A DNA stretch of 64,000 nucleotides from Nocardia sp. MH4 (GCF_019266065.1 NZ_LPNR01000098.1:33039-97038); one strand, 5' to 3'; positions 34,706 through 46,310 are shown, counted from the first letter of the stretch. Notes: generated from the sequence alone by a model not told the origin. Program-made: numbers and translations.

Positions 34706-35850
34706 TGACGACGATCCGCGTCCAGCGCGCGGCGGGCACCGTGACACTGATTCCCCAGGACGCGCCCACCACCCCGCCGACAGTGCTCGACGACACGCCC
34801 ACCCTCGACGCGCTCGTGCTCGACGTGGTCGGCGGCCATCTGAGCTGGAGTCTGCTTGCCGGACAGTCACTTCCGGCCGCCGTGCTGGACGACCCGGACG
34901 CCGCGCAGGATTGGCTGTGGGCCGTCTACGGCGAGGAGGCCGCGCTCACCGTCGCAGACGGACAGCGACGCACCCTGACCGCCGCCCCGCTACGGCCCGA
35001 CCTCACGGCCGCGCTGCGGCGACTCGCGTACGCGCACTGGGCGACTCGGTGGTGGCCCGCGTCGACCGTCGATGGCATTCCCGCGCTCGATCCGGCGCTG
35101 CTGGCCGCCGATGTCGAGGAGTTGACCGAGGCATGCGATATGGCGCTCGACGTCGAAGTGCCGACATCACTCGACCGCCTGGCCGGATTCGGAGTATCCG
35201 ATCGGACGTCGGCAGCGAATTCGGTAGCGGCGGAGGACCCTTCCCGAGGCGGCGGCGGGCCGAGCGGGTCAGCGGATTCGACGGGGCAGGAATGGCCCGG
35301 TCTCCGGGCCGAGCAGTCCGACACCGGGCCGGGGTCCACCCGCGCGGACGATTACGCGCTCGCCGCGGGCGGTGCCGGCGAAACCGGCGGCCTCGTGTTC
35401 GCGCGCGGCAGTGGTGAATGCGACTGGCGTCGGTGTCCGCCCGGCCTCCTCGACGCGGGCGGCGGCGCGGTGTCATGGCAGGTCCTGCGGACGGACGGAG
35501 TATCGACTGTGCAGGTCAGCGTGGTCGCGGCACCCGGTTGCCCGCGCGAGGTGCCCGCGCATCTGCGCCCGCACGCACGCATCACCGCCGGTGCCGAGGT
35601 CGCCGAGGTGGCGTTGCGACGCCGAGGTGACGCCTGGGTCGGCGCGGCCCGAGTCGGCGAGTTCCTCGGCCGCGAACTGACCGTGGACGTTTTCGTGCCC
35701 GGTGTCGGACCGGCGGGCCCGCAGCCGGACGAGGCACCCGCGCGCGGACTGATCCGGGACTTCGCCCGGCAGCGGCTCACCGGATCGTCGACCGGCGAAC
35801 CGCTGCTCGGCGCCGAAGCCGTGGCCGCCGCGGATGATTCGGACTTCTGA
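34705..35850 (+). CDS. Unrecognised two-part protein, second gene of the CHAT operon
   Basis: The 381-residue protein has an N-terminal half (residues 1-155) rich in Leu, Ala and Trp. A low-complexity Ser/Gly/Asp linker (about 155-215) follows, and then a beta-rich C-terminal domain (about 225-365) with alternating Val/Ala strands. A disordered tail ends DDSDF. I recognise no family. The start overlaps the preceding stop, so translation is coupled. The flexible linker between two domains would be a natural site for a protease to cut, an inference from position only. Confidence 0.75.
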   Translation: MTTIRVQRAAGTVTLIPQDAPTTPPTVLDDTPTLDALVLDVVGGHLSWSLLAGQSLPAAVLDDPDAAQDWLWAVYGEEAALTVADGQRRTLTAAPLRPDLTAALRRLAYAHWATRWWPASTVDGIPALDPALLAADVEELTEACDMALDVEVPTSLDRLAGFGVSDRTSAANSVAAEDPSRGGGGPSGSADSTGQEWPGLRAEQSDTGPGSTRADDYALAAGGAGETGGLVFARGSGECDWRRCPPGLLDAGGGAVSWQVLRTDGVSTVQVSVVAAPGCPREVPAHLRPHARITAGAEVAEVALRRRGDAWVGAARVGEFLGRELTVDVFVPGVGPAGPQPDEAPARGLIRDFARQRLTGSSTGEPLLGAEAVAAADDSDF

Positions 35851-35944
35851 TGCTCGCGGCGAATCCCCCGATGTCGAGCGCCGCGACGGCGCGGGCCACG
35901 ACAGCCGAACGCGACGACCGTCCCCGACCGAGGCGAGGTAGCAG

Positions 35945-37459
35945 ATGGCAGCGGTAGGCAAGACCTCCGACAAGGACGATGCCCAGCTCACCGAGGGGTA
36001 CGAGGCGTATCAGCGCGGCGATCTCGTCGGCGCGCTGGCGATCTTCGAGCGGGTGGCCGACGGCGCGGCGCCGCGGTTGCGCAGCGCGGCGCTGATCAAT
36101 GCCGCGAGCATGGCCGACGAGATCGGCGAGCATCGGCGCTCGGTCGAGTTGCTCCAGACCGCGCTGGCCGTGCTGCCCGAGGACGCGGCGCACCAGCGGC
36201 CCGCCGCCCTGGTCAACCTGTCGCAGGCGCAACAGCATCTCGGTGAGCTCGACGCGGCGCAGCAGTCGCTCGAGCAAGCGCGCGAGCTGCTCGCCGACAC
36301 CACCGACCAGGGCATGGTCCGGGTGGCCTGCCTGCTCTCGCTGACCGCGGTGGCGCTGCACCGCGGGCAGTGGGCGCACGCCGCCGAGCTGGCGCACGAA
36401 TCACTGGGCGCGACCGAACGTTTCGCGCCGGAACTGGCGGGCCATCCGTTGATGAACCTGGCCGCGAGCTCGTTCGAGACCGGCAGGCACGAGATGGCCT
36501 TCGACTTCGCCCGGCAGGCGATGAGCGCCTTCGCCGCGACCGGCGATCAGGCCGCGGTCGCCGAGGCGTCGCAGAACCTGGCGATCATGCTGGTCAGGGC
36601 GGGGCGCTACGACGAGGCCGAGGAGCCGCTGCGCTCCAGCCAGGAATTCTTCGAGGGCGCCGAGCTGGGGCACTGGTCCGGAATCGGCTACAAGACGCTG
36701 GGTTTCCTCGCGGAAGGCCGCGGCGACTACGTCGCCGCGCGCACCCACTACCTGCGGGCACTGGATCGTTTCGACAGCACCGGGGTGGTCCTCGACGCCG
36801 CCGACGTCCGGTTGCGACTGGCCACCGTGCTGTTCGCCCTCGGCGACCCGCGGCGCTGTGAGGAGCTGCTCGCGGCGGCCTTCGCCGAGTACTCGGCACA
36901 CGCCCTCGGCCTGCACTGCGCCCAGCTCGACTACTGGCACGCCGAACTGCTGCACACCGCGATCGAGCGGGCCACGCACCCGGATCCGGCGCTGGTCGCG
37001 CAGGGGGTCGGGCTCGCGGTGCCCGCCGCGCTGGCGATCGACGCGGTGCGCCACACCCTGCCCAACGGCAACCAGCGCGAGCACTGGCATCGCGCCGTCG
37101 CCGCGCCTGCCATGCGGCTGGCCTTCCGCTTCGCGGTGCTGTCCGGGGACGGGCAGCTGGTCAGCGATCTGATCGACACCCAGTGCGCGGGAACGAGTCT
37201 CGATCCGGCGGCCTTCGACGACACGGTCACGCCCACGCTCGGATTCGAATTGCTCGACGCCCCCGACGAGGAGCCCGTCTTCGCGCCCGCGCTCCAGCTC
37301 GGCGCGGCCCTCGCCGACGTCGCCGCCGCCGCGGGCATTCCCGTCGCACCACCGCCGCGATTGTCCGACGACGGCCGCATCGTGCTGTCGGACTTCATCT
37401 CCTACGCCGAGCGACGCTACGCGCGGCCGGTGCGCGACGACCGGGTGATCACGCTATGA
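35945..37459 (+). CDS. TPR-repeat protein, third gene of the CHAT operon
   Basis: The 504-residue protein consists of tetratricopeptide repeats through about residues 15-330 (for example AYQRGDLVGALAIFERV, QQHLGELDAAQQSLEQA, EGRGDYVAARTHYLRAL). The C-terminal part is less regular and ends in FISYAERRYARP. TPR arrays bind partner proteins and are often regulatory partners of CHAT proteases. The gene overlaps the CHAT gene by 4 bp (ATGA), giving stoichiometric production. The 94-bp gap before it has no hairpin. Confidence 0.87.
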   Translation: MAAVGKTSDKDDAQLTEGYEAYQRGDLVGALAIFERVADGAAPRLRSAALINAASMADEIGEHRRSVELLQTALAVLPEDAAHQRPAALVNLSQAQQHLGELDAAQQSLEQARELLADTTDQGMVRVACLLSLTAVALHRGQWAHAAELAHESLGATERFAPELAGHPLMNLAASSFETGRHEMAFDFARQAMSAFAATGDQAAVAEASQNLAIMLVRAGRYDEAEEPLRSSQEFFEGAELGHWSGIGYKTLGFLAEGRGDYVAARTHYLRALDRFDSTGVVLDAADVRLRLATVLFALGDPRRCEELLAAAFAEYSAHALGLHCAQLDYWHAELLHTAIERATHPDPALVAQGVGLAVPAALAIDAVRHTLPNGNQREHWHRAVAAPAMRLAFRFAVLSGDGQLVSDLIDTQCAGTSLDPAAFDDTVTPTLGFELLDAPDEEPVFAPALQLGAALADVAAAAGIPVAPPPRLSDDGRIVLSDFISYAERRYARPVRDDRVITL

Positions 37460-38700
37460 ACGCCCCGACCGCCGTGATCAGGATGGCCGACGCCGGCGAT
37501 GTCTACGTGTCGTGGCGGTGGGACGACGACACCGCCGCCCGTGGCGTCGGTACCCTGCCCAGGGATCAGGTTCGCGAGGTGCTGCGGCTGCTGGGCGACG
37601 CGGTCCCCGACCCCGCGCGTCCCGACGAGCTGCGGCGGGTGATGACCGAGGGCGCGCTGGCGAACCCCACCGCGGAAAACGATCTGGCCCAGGCGCTTTC
37701 CCGGGCTCTGCTGCCCTATGGGCTCGCCGTGCAGCTCTACGAGCTGTCCCAGCGCGGCATCCGGCCGCATCTGCGGATCCAGCCCTCGCCGCGCCTGGCG
37801 CAGGTGCCGTGGGAGATCATCGCGCCCGATCCCGAACTCCGGCTGCTCGATATCGCCGATGTCAGTCTGCTCGCGCCCGCCTCGGTGGTACACGCGCCGG
37901 AACGGGTCGTGCGTCGCTGGACCGAGACCGCCGATCTACCGGTCGTCGCGGTGCTCGATCCGCGCGTGCCCGGCTATCGGGCGGACTCCGAGCTGGGCTC
38001 GGTCCTCGGCAGGCCGAGCGCCGACACCCTGGTGGCCCAGCATTTCAGCCGCTACGACGGCAGGCTGGTCCCGCACGTCGGCGATCCGGTCGCCCTGTTC
38101 CGCCGCACCGACACCGACCGCGAGTGGCTGTCCACGGCGCTGCGGGCCGGCGCCAGCCGACTCGTGTACGTCGGCCATGTCACCGCGCCGCCGCCCGAGT
38201 CGGGCGAGAGCGAGCACGCCGAGCTGCACCTGAGTTGCACCGCCGACGCGCGCGGCCTGGCGACCCCCACCCGCACCCATCGTCCGCTGTCGGCCAAGGA
38301 CCTGCTGCTCGGCACGCACACCATCGACCCCGCCCCCACGGCCGGCCGCGCGCTGTGGCCGATGCCGAGCCGGGTCGCCCTGATCGCCTGCGAGAGCGGC
38401 GGTGACCTGCGCTTCACCGAGGCCCTCGGCCTCACCACGGCCGCGCTGTCGGCCGGCGCGGAACTGGTGACCGCCACCCGGTGGCCGCTGCCCACCGATC
38501 ACGCCTTCCACACCTTGACCGCCGCCACCGGGTCTCCGTTGCAGGCCGCCATCTGCGCCGTCGACACGGCGCACGATTCGTCCACACCGGTCCCCACGCT
38601 GCTGACCTGGCAGCGGGCGCGGCTGGACGCGTGGCGAGCTGACCCGGCCCCCGAGAACTCCCCGCTGCTCTGGGCGGCTTTCGCCACCGTGACCGACTGA
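37456..38700 (+). CDS. CHAT-domain (caspase-like) protease
   Basis: The 414-residue protein has an N-terminal part of about 120 residues, then a CHAT domain. LAQVPWEIIAPDPE is the typical entry strand, His241 in YVGHVTAPP and Cys312 in LIACESGG form the catalytic dyad, and TRWPLPTDHAF closes the fold. CHAT proteins are caspase-like Cys proteases, used in TPR-CHAT/Craspase and in several predicted conflict systems. The dyad is intact. It ends the four-gene operon. The start was set at the ATG overlapping the TPR stop rather than a longer open frame. Confidence 0.88.
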   Translation: MNAPTAVIRMADAGDVYVSWRWDDDTAARGVGTLPRDQVREVLRLLGDAVPDPARPDELRRVMTEGALANPTAENDLAQALSRALLPYGLAVQLYELSQRGIRPHLRIQPSPRLAQVPWEIIAPDPELRLLDIADVSLLAPASVVHAPERVVRRWTETADLPVVAVLDPRVPGYRADSELGSVLGRPSADTLVAQHFSRYDGRLVPHVGDPVALFRRTDTDREWLSTALRAGASRLVYVGHVTAPPPESGESEHAELHLSCTADARGLATPTRTHRPLSAKDLLLGTHTIDPAPTAGRALWPMPSRVALIACESGGDLRFTEALGLTTAALSAGAELVTATRWPLPTDHAFHTLTAATGSPLQAAICAVDTAHDSSTPVPTLLTWQRARLDAWRADPAPENSPLLWAAFATVTD

Positions 38701-38704
38701 GGAC

Positions 38705-39772
38705 CTACTCGGGCAGGCCGAGGCCGGCGGCGAGCACCGGCCACGACCGATGGAAGGCGTCGCGCCAGTAACCCCACGAATGGGTGCCGGTGGCCTGGCG
38801 GTCGAAGGTGGCCGGGATGCCCAGCTCGCCGAGCCTGGTCTCCAGATTGCGGGTGCACCAGTTGACCGCGGCCTCGATGACGCCGCCGACGATGAGCTGA
38901 TTCGCCAGGCCGGCCGGGGTCGGGTTCATCATGTACGGATCGTCGACGCTGTCGTGCGGGCCGGGCAGACCGGAGGAATCGGAGACGAACAGCCTTGTGC
39001 CGCGCAGTTTCTCGGCGTGCAGCACCGGATCGTTGGCGGCCCACGCCGGGTCGTCGTCGGCGCCGTACATATTGCGCACATCGCCGCCGCCGTAGGTCTG
39101 CACCACCAGCTTGGTGAACTGCTGACCGATCGGATCGGCGATCTGCGCGCACCCGCTGTATCCGGCGACGGACTGATAGAAGCCGGGCCTGGCCTCGGCC
39201 AGCTGGAGCACGGCCGTCGCGGTCATCGAGTTCGCGGCGATGGCGTTGACGCCGTTGGTCCCGAGGGCCTGATCGACCAGTGGCGGCAGCTCGTCGAGCA
39301 GGAAGGTGCGCCATTTGTTGCGGCCCAGCGTCGGGTCGTCGCGCTGCCAATCGGTGTAGTACGCCCAGGCGCCACCGATCGGCATCACCACGTTGACGTC
39401 CTTGGTGGCGAGGAAATCGCCGACGTCGGTGTTCTGCCACCAGGTCGCCCGGTCCTCGCCGCCGCCCGCGCCGTTGAGCAGGTAGAGCACCGGTCGCGGC
39501 CGTGAGGCGTCCTTCGGTCGCTGCACCTTGATCGTGACGGCCTTGTTCATCGCGGCCGAGAAGACCAGCATGCTCAGATCGCGCTCGCCGATCCGGCTGG
39601 AGACGATGTGCGAGCCGTCGGCCGTGGTCGGCGTCGCGAGCAGCTTCTTCGATTCGACGATCGAATCACCGCCCTCGGCCAGGCCGTTGCCCGCGCCGAG
39701 GACGGTGGCGCATACCGCCAGCACGCACGCGGCGGTCCCCGAAGCCAGTGCGCGCCTGATTGTTCCGACCAT
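38705..39772 (-). CDS. Antigen-85-type secreted esterase/mycolyltransferase
   Basis: The 355-residue protein has a signal peptide (about residues 1-32) and an alpha/beta-hydrolase fold of the esterase D/antigen 85 type. PVLYLLNGAGGGEDRATWW is the oxyanion region, the nucleophile Ser is in IAANSMTATAV, and the C-terminal His is in GTHSWGYWRD. Members transfer mycolates between trehalose molecules or to arabinogalactan. The usual GxSMxG elbow is changed to ANSMTA. It converges on the CHAT operon with a 4-bp gap. Confidence 0.85.
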   Translation of the reverse strand: MVGTIRRALASGTAACVLAVCATVLGAGNGLAEGGDSIVESKKLLATPTTADGSHIVSSRIGERDLSMLVFSAAMNKAVTIKVQRPKDASRPRPVLYLLNGAGGGEDRATWWQNTDVGDFLATKDVNVVMPIGGAWAYYTDWQRDDPTLGRNKWRTFLLDELPPLVDQALGTNGVNAIAANSMTATAVLQLAEARPGFYQSVAGYSGCAQIADPIGQQFTKLVVQTYGGGDVRNMYGADDDPAWAANDPVLHAEKLRGTRLFVSDSSGLPGPHDSVDDPYMMNPTPAGLANQLIVGGVIEAAVNWCTRNLETRLGELGIPATFDRQATGTHSWGYWRDAFHRSWPVLAAGLGLPE

Positions 39773-39900
39773 CCGCCGAGCTCTCCCCAGAAACTTGAAT
39801 CGGCAGACATTCGGTTGACCGCCAGGACACCGAACAGTATCCGGCGGGTGCTCGGCCGTCGAGCCGACAGTATTGCGGGCGCGCGACGGCGGTCAGCGGA

Positions 39901-40197
39901 TCAGTGGTCGTCGTAGTGACCGTCGTGGGCCGCGTGCCGGTGGCCGTCGTGGATGTAGTCGACGTGGTCACCGTGTGGCACCGCGACATGCCCGCATCCG
40001 GGGCCGTGGACGTGGTCGTGGGTGGAGTGCTGGACGTGTGCTGTGGTCTCGCACTCGTCGAAGTGGCCGTCGTGTTCGCGGTGCAGGTGGCCGTCGTGGA
40101 CGTAGTCGACGTGATCTTCGTGCGGAACCGCGACATGCCCGCAGGTGGGGCCGTGGACGTGGGTGTGTTCTGGATGCTCGACATGTGCCGTTGTCAT
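39901..40197 (-). CDS. His-rich protein with two tandem metal-binding repeats
   Basis: The 98-residue cytoplasmic protein consists of two near-identical units of about 37 residues. Each has HVHGP-C-GHVAVPH, DHVDY-HDGH-H and HDGH, rich in His plus one CGH each. The spacing suggests binding of zinc, nickel or copper, so a metal buffer or chaperone is likely. The ATG at 40197 gives a short protein starting MTTAHVEH; the open frame continues upstream without a better site. A direct repeat GTTGC 11 bp apart lies upstream and might be a regulator site. Confidence 0.75.
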   Translation of the reverse strand: MTTAHVEHPEHTHVHGPTCGHVAVPHEDHVDYVHDGHLHREHDGHFDECETTAHVQHSTHDHVHGPGCGHVAVPHGDHVDYIHDGHRHAAHDGHYDDH

Positions 40198-40292
40198 CGG
40201 TGCTCTCCCTGTACTCGTACCGGTCGATTCACGCTGGAACACCCTCGACATTAACAGTTGCGCATGTGTTGCCATAACCGCGTTCGACCTGG

Positions 40293-41014
<722 letters not shown>

Positions 41015-41018
<4 letters not shown>

Positions 41019-42805
41019 GCGCCGCGTCCTTCCGTGATGACAGCCTGCTCGATCGGGTCGGCGGGCGTCGGTTTGCCGGTGCGCATCCGCCCGTCGATGT
41101 AGTTCACCAGGTGGGTGAGCGGGATGGTCAGCACGAGATACATCAGGCCCGCGGCGACCAGCGGGGACAGGTTGCCGGTCTGGGCGTTGAGGTCGCGGCC
41201 GACAGCGAACAGCTCACGCTGGGAGGCGAGCAGGCCGAGGAAGTAGATCAGCGACGAGTCCTTGATCAGCGCGATGAATTGGTTCATCAGCGCGGGCAGC
41301 ACCCGCCGCACCCCCTGCGGGATCACTACCAGCGTCATCGCCTGGCGGTAGCCGAAACCGATGGCGCGGGCGGCTTCGAGCTGGCCCGGCTCGACCGACT
41401 GGATGCCGGAGCGGAAGATCTCGCCGATGTAGGCGGCCGCGAGCAGCGCCAGCGCGATCGCGCCGAGCCAGTACGGGTTGCCGCCGGTGATGTCGCGGAC
41501 GACCGGACCGATGCCGAGGCCGATCAGCAGGATGATCACGACGGCGGGCAGACCACGGAAGATGTCGGTGTAGACGCGGGCGGGCCAGCGCAACCAGCGG
41601 GTGCGCGAGATCCCCATCACCGCCAGGATCATGCCGAGCACCGTGCCGAGCACGCCCGACACCAGCGCCAGGATCAGCGTGTTCGGCAGACCGGTCTTGA
41701 TCAGATCGGGAAAGGCTTTGCGGTACAGGGACCAGTCGAAGAACGTGTCCTTCAACTGCTGCAGGGTCGACTTCTGCACCGCCTGCTCGGTCTGCCCCGG
41801 CTCCTGCGCCGCGGCGATCGCGGCGAAGTCCGGAAGTTGCGGGGCTGGCACGGCTTTGGAGCCGGGCTTCCAGCCCGGCGGCAGTTCACGCGGTACCCAG
41901 TCCTCGTAGAGCCGGGCGTAGGTGCCGTCGGCGATCACCGCGTCCAGGCCGGAGTTCAGCGCGTCGATGAGCGGCTGATTGTTCTTGGCGACGGCGTAGC
42001 CGACGAAATTGTCCAGGCTGAAGGTGTTCTCCGAGACCACGATTCCGTCGCCGGGCTTGATCGCGCCCTCGGCCTGGGCCGACGGGGCGACCCAGGCGTC
42101 GACCTGACCCGACTTCAGATTCGCGTAGGCGGTGTTGTAGTCGGGGAACTTCACCGGATCCAGCTTCAGCTGGTTGACCACGAACTCGTCCTGCACGGTG
42201 CCCTGCACGACCGCGATCCTGGTGCTGCCGCTCAGATCACCGAAGCCCTTGATGGCGCTGCCCTGCGGCACGACCAGCGAGAAGTAACCGAAGTCGTAGC
42301 CGTTGGTGAAACCGACCAGCTCCCGCCTGGCGTCGGTGGTGGTGATGTTCGACGAGCCCACGTCGAACCGCTTGCCCGAGACCTGTGCGAGCAGACCGGC
42401 GAACTCCGTACCCGAGAACTCGACCCGCAGTCCGAGCTTCTCGCCGATAGCCCTGAGCAATTCGTTGTCGAAGCCGGTGAACGTGCCCTGCCCGTTCACG
42501 CAGATGCTCGGCGGCGCGTCCGACAGGGTGCCGACGCTGAGCGTCCCGGGATTGAGCAGTCCGAGCTTGCCGGTATCGATCGACTCGATCGGCGCGGTGG
42601 TCGCGGTGGTGTAGCGATCGGTGCCCGCGGTCGCCGAGGAGGCGAGGTTGGTCGGCGCGGCCGTGGCCGCGCTCGCGCCGGGTGGGGAACACAGATCACG
42701 GGTCGCCGTGTCACCACTGTCGCCACAGCCGGTCGCGGCCACGCCGACGAGCAGTAACAACGCGGCTAACCGCGCCCGGGTTCGCACAGCACGCACACCT
42801 GCCAT
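41015..42805 (-). CDS. Fused solute-binding protein and permease of an amino-acid ABC importer
   Basis: The roughly 596-residue protein begins with a signal peptide and lipobox ATGC. A periplasmic-type binding domain (about residues 60-310; VGSSNITTTDARRE and YATLYEDW-like features) follows. After a linker a HisM/GlnP-type permease domain occupies about residues 350-590, with the EAA loop EAARAIGFGYRQAM. Binding protein and channel in one chain occur in a minority of importers. I chose the ATG at 42805. It is coupled to the GlnQ-like gene, making a two-gene complete importer. Confidence 0.87.
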
Positions 42806-42876
42806 GGCGATAGACCCTAGCCGCAACCTTGCACGGCGAGGGTTACGCGCACCCCGCGTCGGGACGGATCAGCAGG

Positions 42877-43671
42877 TCAGGCGAGGCCTTCCAGGAGTTC
42901 GGGGTTCACATCGTCGCGCCATTCGATGGCCTTGCGCACGGTGCCGAGGTCGTAGTCGGGCCCGGAGACGCCGACGGTGAACAGCGTGACACCCGCGGCG
43001 TGCAACGCGTCGGCTTGCTCGCGACCCTGCCACTGCACCGACCGCTCGATCCGGTCCGCGTCGGCACCGACGGCGGCGGCGTGCTCGGCGAGGACCTTGT
43101 TCTTGTGCGCCAGCGTGTCCACATCGACGAAGGAATGCCAGATGTCGGCGTACTCGGCGACCAGGCGCAGCGTCTTGCGCTCGCCGCCACCGCCGATCAG
43201 GATCGGGATCTCCCGGACCGGCCCCGGGTTCAGCTTCGCCAGCCTCGTCTTGATCCGGGCCAGGTTGTCCTTCAACAGGTTCAGCCGGGTGCCCGGGGTA
43301 CCGAAGTCGTAGCCGTACTCGTCGTAGTCCCGCTGGAACCAGCCGGCGCCGATCCCGAGGATCAGCCTGCCGCCGCTGATGTGGTCGACCGTGCGGGCCA
43401 TATCGGCGAGCAGATCGGGATTGCGGTAGCCGCCGCCGGTGACCAGCGCGCCGAGTTCGACCCGCTCGGTCTGCTCGGCCCACGCGCCGAGCATGGTCCA
43501 GCACTCGAAATGCGCGCCGGCGGGGTCACCGGTGAGCGGGAAGAAGTGGTCCCAGTTGAAGACGATGTCCACGCCCGCGTCCTCCGCGCGCAACACCGCG
43601 TCGCGGATGAGCGCGTAGTCGGGCGCGTGCTGCGGCTGAAGCTGGACTCCGATACGGACTGGACGACTCAT
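42877..43671 (-). CDS. Luciferase-like, probably F420-dependent oxidoreductase
   Basis: The 264-residue TIM-barrel protein shows LLM features: [10 protein letters not shown] at the start, [44 protein letters not shown] and [21 protein letters not shown]. These mark F420- or flavin-dependent oxidoreductases. From memory it matches the length and gene position of mycobacterial Rv0044c. The substrate is unknown. Confidence 0.85.
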   Translation of the reverse strand: MSRPVRIGVQLQPQHAPDYALIRDAVLRAEDAGVDIVFNWDHFFPLTGDPAGAHFECWTMLGAWAEQTERVELGALVTGGGYRNPDLLADMARTVDHISGGRLILGIGAGWFQRDYDEYGYDFGTPGTRLNLLKDNLARIKTRLAKLNPGPVREIPILIGGGGERKTLRLVAEYADIWHSFVDVDTLAHKNKVLAEHAAAVGADADRIERSVQWQGREQADALHAAGVTLFTVGVSGPDYDLGTVRKAIEWRDDVNPELLEGLA

Positions 43672-43816
43672 ACCGCGCTCCTCGGCACTCGGGTGGACTC
43701 CGCGCCCGAGGCTACCCGGAAATACCGAGCGGGTCCGGGCGGGCCGCTACGATCCCAGCGACCCTGTACTCGGATCGTCCGGCACGTTCCTGCCGGGATG
43801 GGATGTTGAACTACGC

Positions 43817-44899
<1,083 letters not shown>

Positions 44900-44906
44900 C
44901 TGCGGT

Positions 44907-44936
44907 CCGGGCGGGCGATCGGTGTCGCTCGCCCGG
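44907..44936 (+). terminator. Hairpin terminator after the sugar importer ATPase
   Basis: A 12-bp stem with one G-T pair (44907-44918 with 44925-44936) and a 6-nt loop begins 8 bp after the stop. Confidence 0.6.
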
Positions 44937-45057
44937 CTCCGCGCACGTCCGATTCAGCTGTGCGCGTAGTCGCTCGGCGAATGCCCTCACCTGGGCCTAT
45001 GCTGACCGGGCCCCGGCATTCGCCGGGCGGGGGTCGCGACAGACGAGGTAGCGGAAA

Positions 45058-45705
45058 ATGCGCGTAGCAGTACTCGGCACAGGGCAGGTCGGCCGTCGGC
45101 TGGCGAGCAAGCTGGTCGAGATCGGGCACACGGTGACGATGGGGTCGCGCACGGCCGACAATCCCGACGCCACCGCCTGGGCGGCCGAAACCGGCGGCGC
45201 TCACGGCACTTTCGCCGACGCGGCGGCCGCCGCCGAGCTGATCGTCAACGCCACCTCCGGCACCGTCTCGCTGGCCGCGCTCACCGCGGCGGGCGCGGCG
45301 AACCTGCGCGGCAAGGTCGTCGTCGACGTGTCGAACCCGCTCGACTTCTCCCAGGGCTTCCCGCCGAAACTCGTCGTGCCCGCCGAGGGCAGCGTGGCCG
45401 AGTCGCTCCAGGCCGCCTTCCCCGACGCGTTCGTCGTGAAGACGCTCAACACCACCAACAACCAGGTGATGGTGGACCCCGGCCGGATCCCGGGCAAGCA
45501 CAGCATCTTCCTCAGCGGTGACGACGCCGCCGCCAAGAAGACCGTCACCGAGGTGCTCACCGCGTTCGGCTGGGCTCCGGATCAGCTCATCGACCTGGGC
45601 CCCCTCCACACCGCCCGCAGCACCGAGCCGATGGTTCTCCTCTGGGTCAGCCTGTTCCAGGCTCTCGGCACCGAGGACGTGAACATCGGCGTCTTCACCG
45701 CCTGA
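45058..45705 (+). CDS. F420-dependent NADP reductase-like protein
   Basis: The 215-residue protein has the N-terminal Rossmann motif GTGQVGRRLASKL and SRTAD for NADP. The F420H2:NADP oxidoreductase/NADPH-dependent F420 reductase-like fold continues with VVDVSNPLDFSQG, VVKTLNTTNNQVM and FLSGDD. These proteins reduce F420 with NADPH or act on small ketones. A TATGCT element lies about 55 bp upstream. It is flanked by a hairpin upstream and a convergent HxlR gene downstream. Confidence 0.82.
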   Translation: MRVAVLGTGQVGRRLASKLVEIGHTVTMGSRTADNPDATAWAAETGGAHGTFADAAAAAELIVNATSGTVSLAALTAAGAANLRGKVVVDVSNPLDFSQGFPPKLVVPAEGSVAESLQAAFPDAFVVKTLNTTNNQVMVDPGRIPGKHSIFLSGDDAAAKKTVTEVLTAFGWAPDQLIDLGPLHTARSTEPMVLLWVSLFQALGTEDVNIGVFTA

Positions 45706-45754
45706 GTGGTTCACCTGGCGACGACCGAGTGCGTCACCCCTCGGGGCGAGGCGA

Positions 45755-46282
45755 TCAGGTGTCCCGGCCCTTCGCGCGCTCGGCGTCGCGGTAGCGCAGG
45801 TAGTCGGGGTTGACGCGGACGGCGAGTTGCTCGAGCGGGACCTCGGTGCCGTCGGCGCTGCGCAGTTCGGCGCGGACCGGCGCACCCGTGGTGACGTCGA
45901 CCCGATGCAGGGGCGCCGGGCCGGGCTGGAGGTAGGTGTCGCCCCACTGCCACAGGGCGACCACCGCGGGCAGTAGGTCGCGGCCCATCTGGGTGAGCAC
46001 GTACTCGTTGCGGGTGCGCTTGCCTTCTTCCTGGTAGGGGCGCTTTTCCAGGAGCCCGGCCGCGGTGAGCTTGCGGAGCTGGCTCGCGGCGGCGGCATCG
46101 GTGATGCCGACGCGGCGGGCGAAGCCGTCGAAGCGGGTGGTGCCGTAGTACGCCTCGCGCAGGATGAGCACCGCCGAGCGCGTTCCGATCAGGTCCATGG
46201 CCCGCGCGATCGAACAGCCCGCGGTATCCCACTTGCTCAGATCGGCCAGTGGCCCTTCCATCACGGCTGCCATGACCGACAT
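45755..46282 (-). CDS. HxlR-family regulator with C-terminal extension
   Basis: The 175-residue protein has the HxlR winged helix (CSIARAMDLIGTRSAVLILREAYYG, then RFDGFARRVGITDAAAASQLRKL and QMGRDLLPAVVALWQWGD). A C-terminal extension of about 55 residues (PVRAELRSADGTEVPLEQL) may be a ligand or dimer domain. Three starts (46291, 46285, 46282) lie close together; spacing from AGAGGTG favours 46282. It is divergent from a thiolase gene with a dyad in between. Confidence 0.87.
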   Translation of the reverse strand: MSVMAAVMEGPLADLSKWDTAGCSIARAMDLIGTRSAVLILREAYYGTTRFDGFARRVGITDAAAASQLRKLTAAGLLEKRPYQEEGKRTRNEYVLTQMGRDLLPAVVALWQWGDTYLQPGPAPLHRVDVTTGAPVRAELRSADGTEVPLEQLAVRVNPDYLRYRDAERAKGRDT

Positions 46283-46310
46283 CATACCCACCTCTGACTT
46301 GAGGAGATGA

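Noticed and set aside
41111..42757. 548-codon plus-strand frame opposite the fused importer gene
   Set aside because: No domain and biased composition; the minus-strand frame shows binding-protein and permease motifs.
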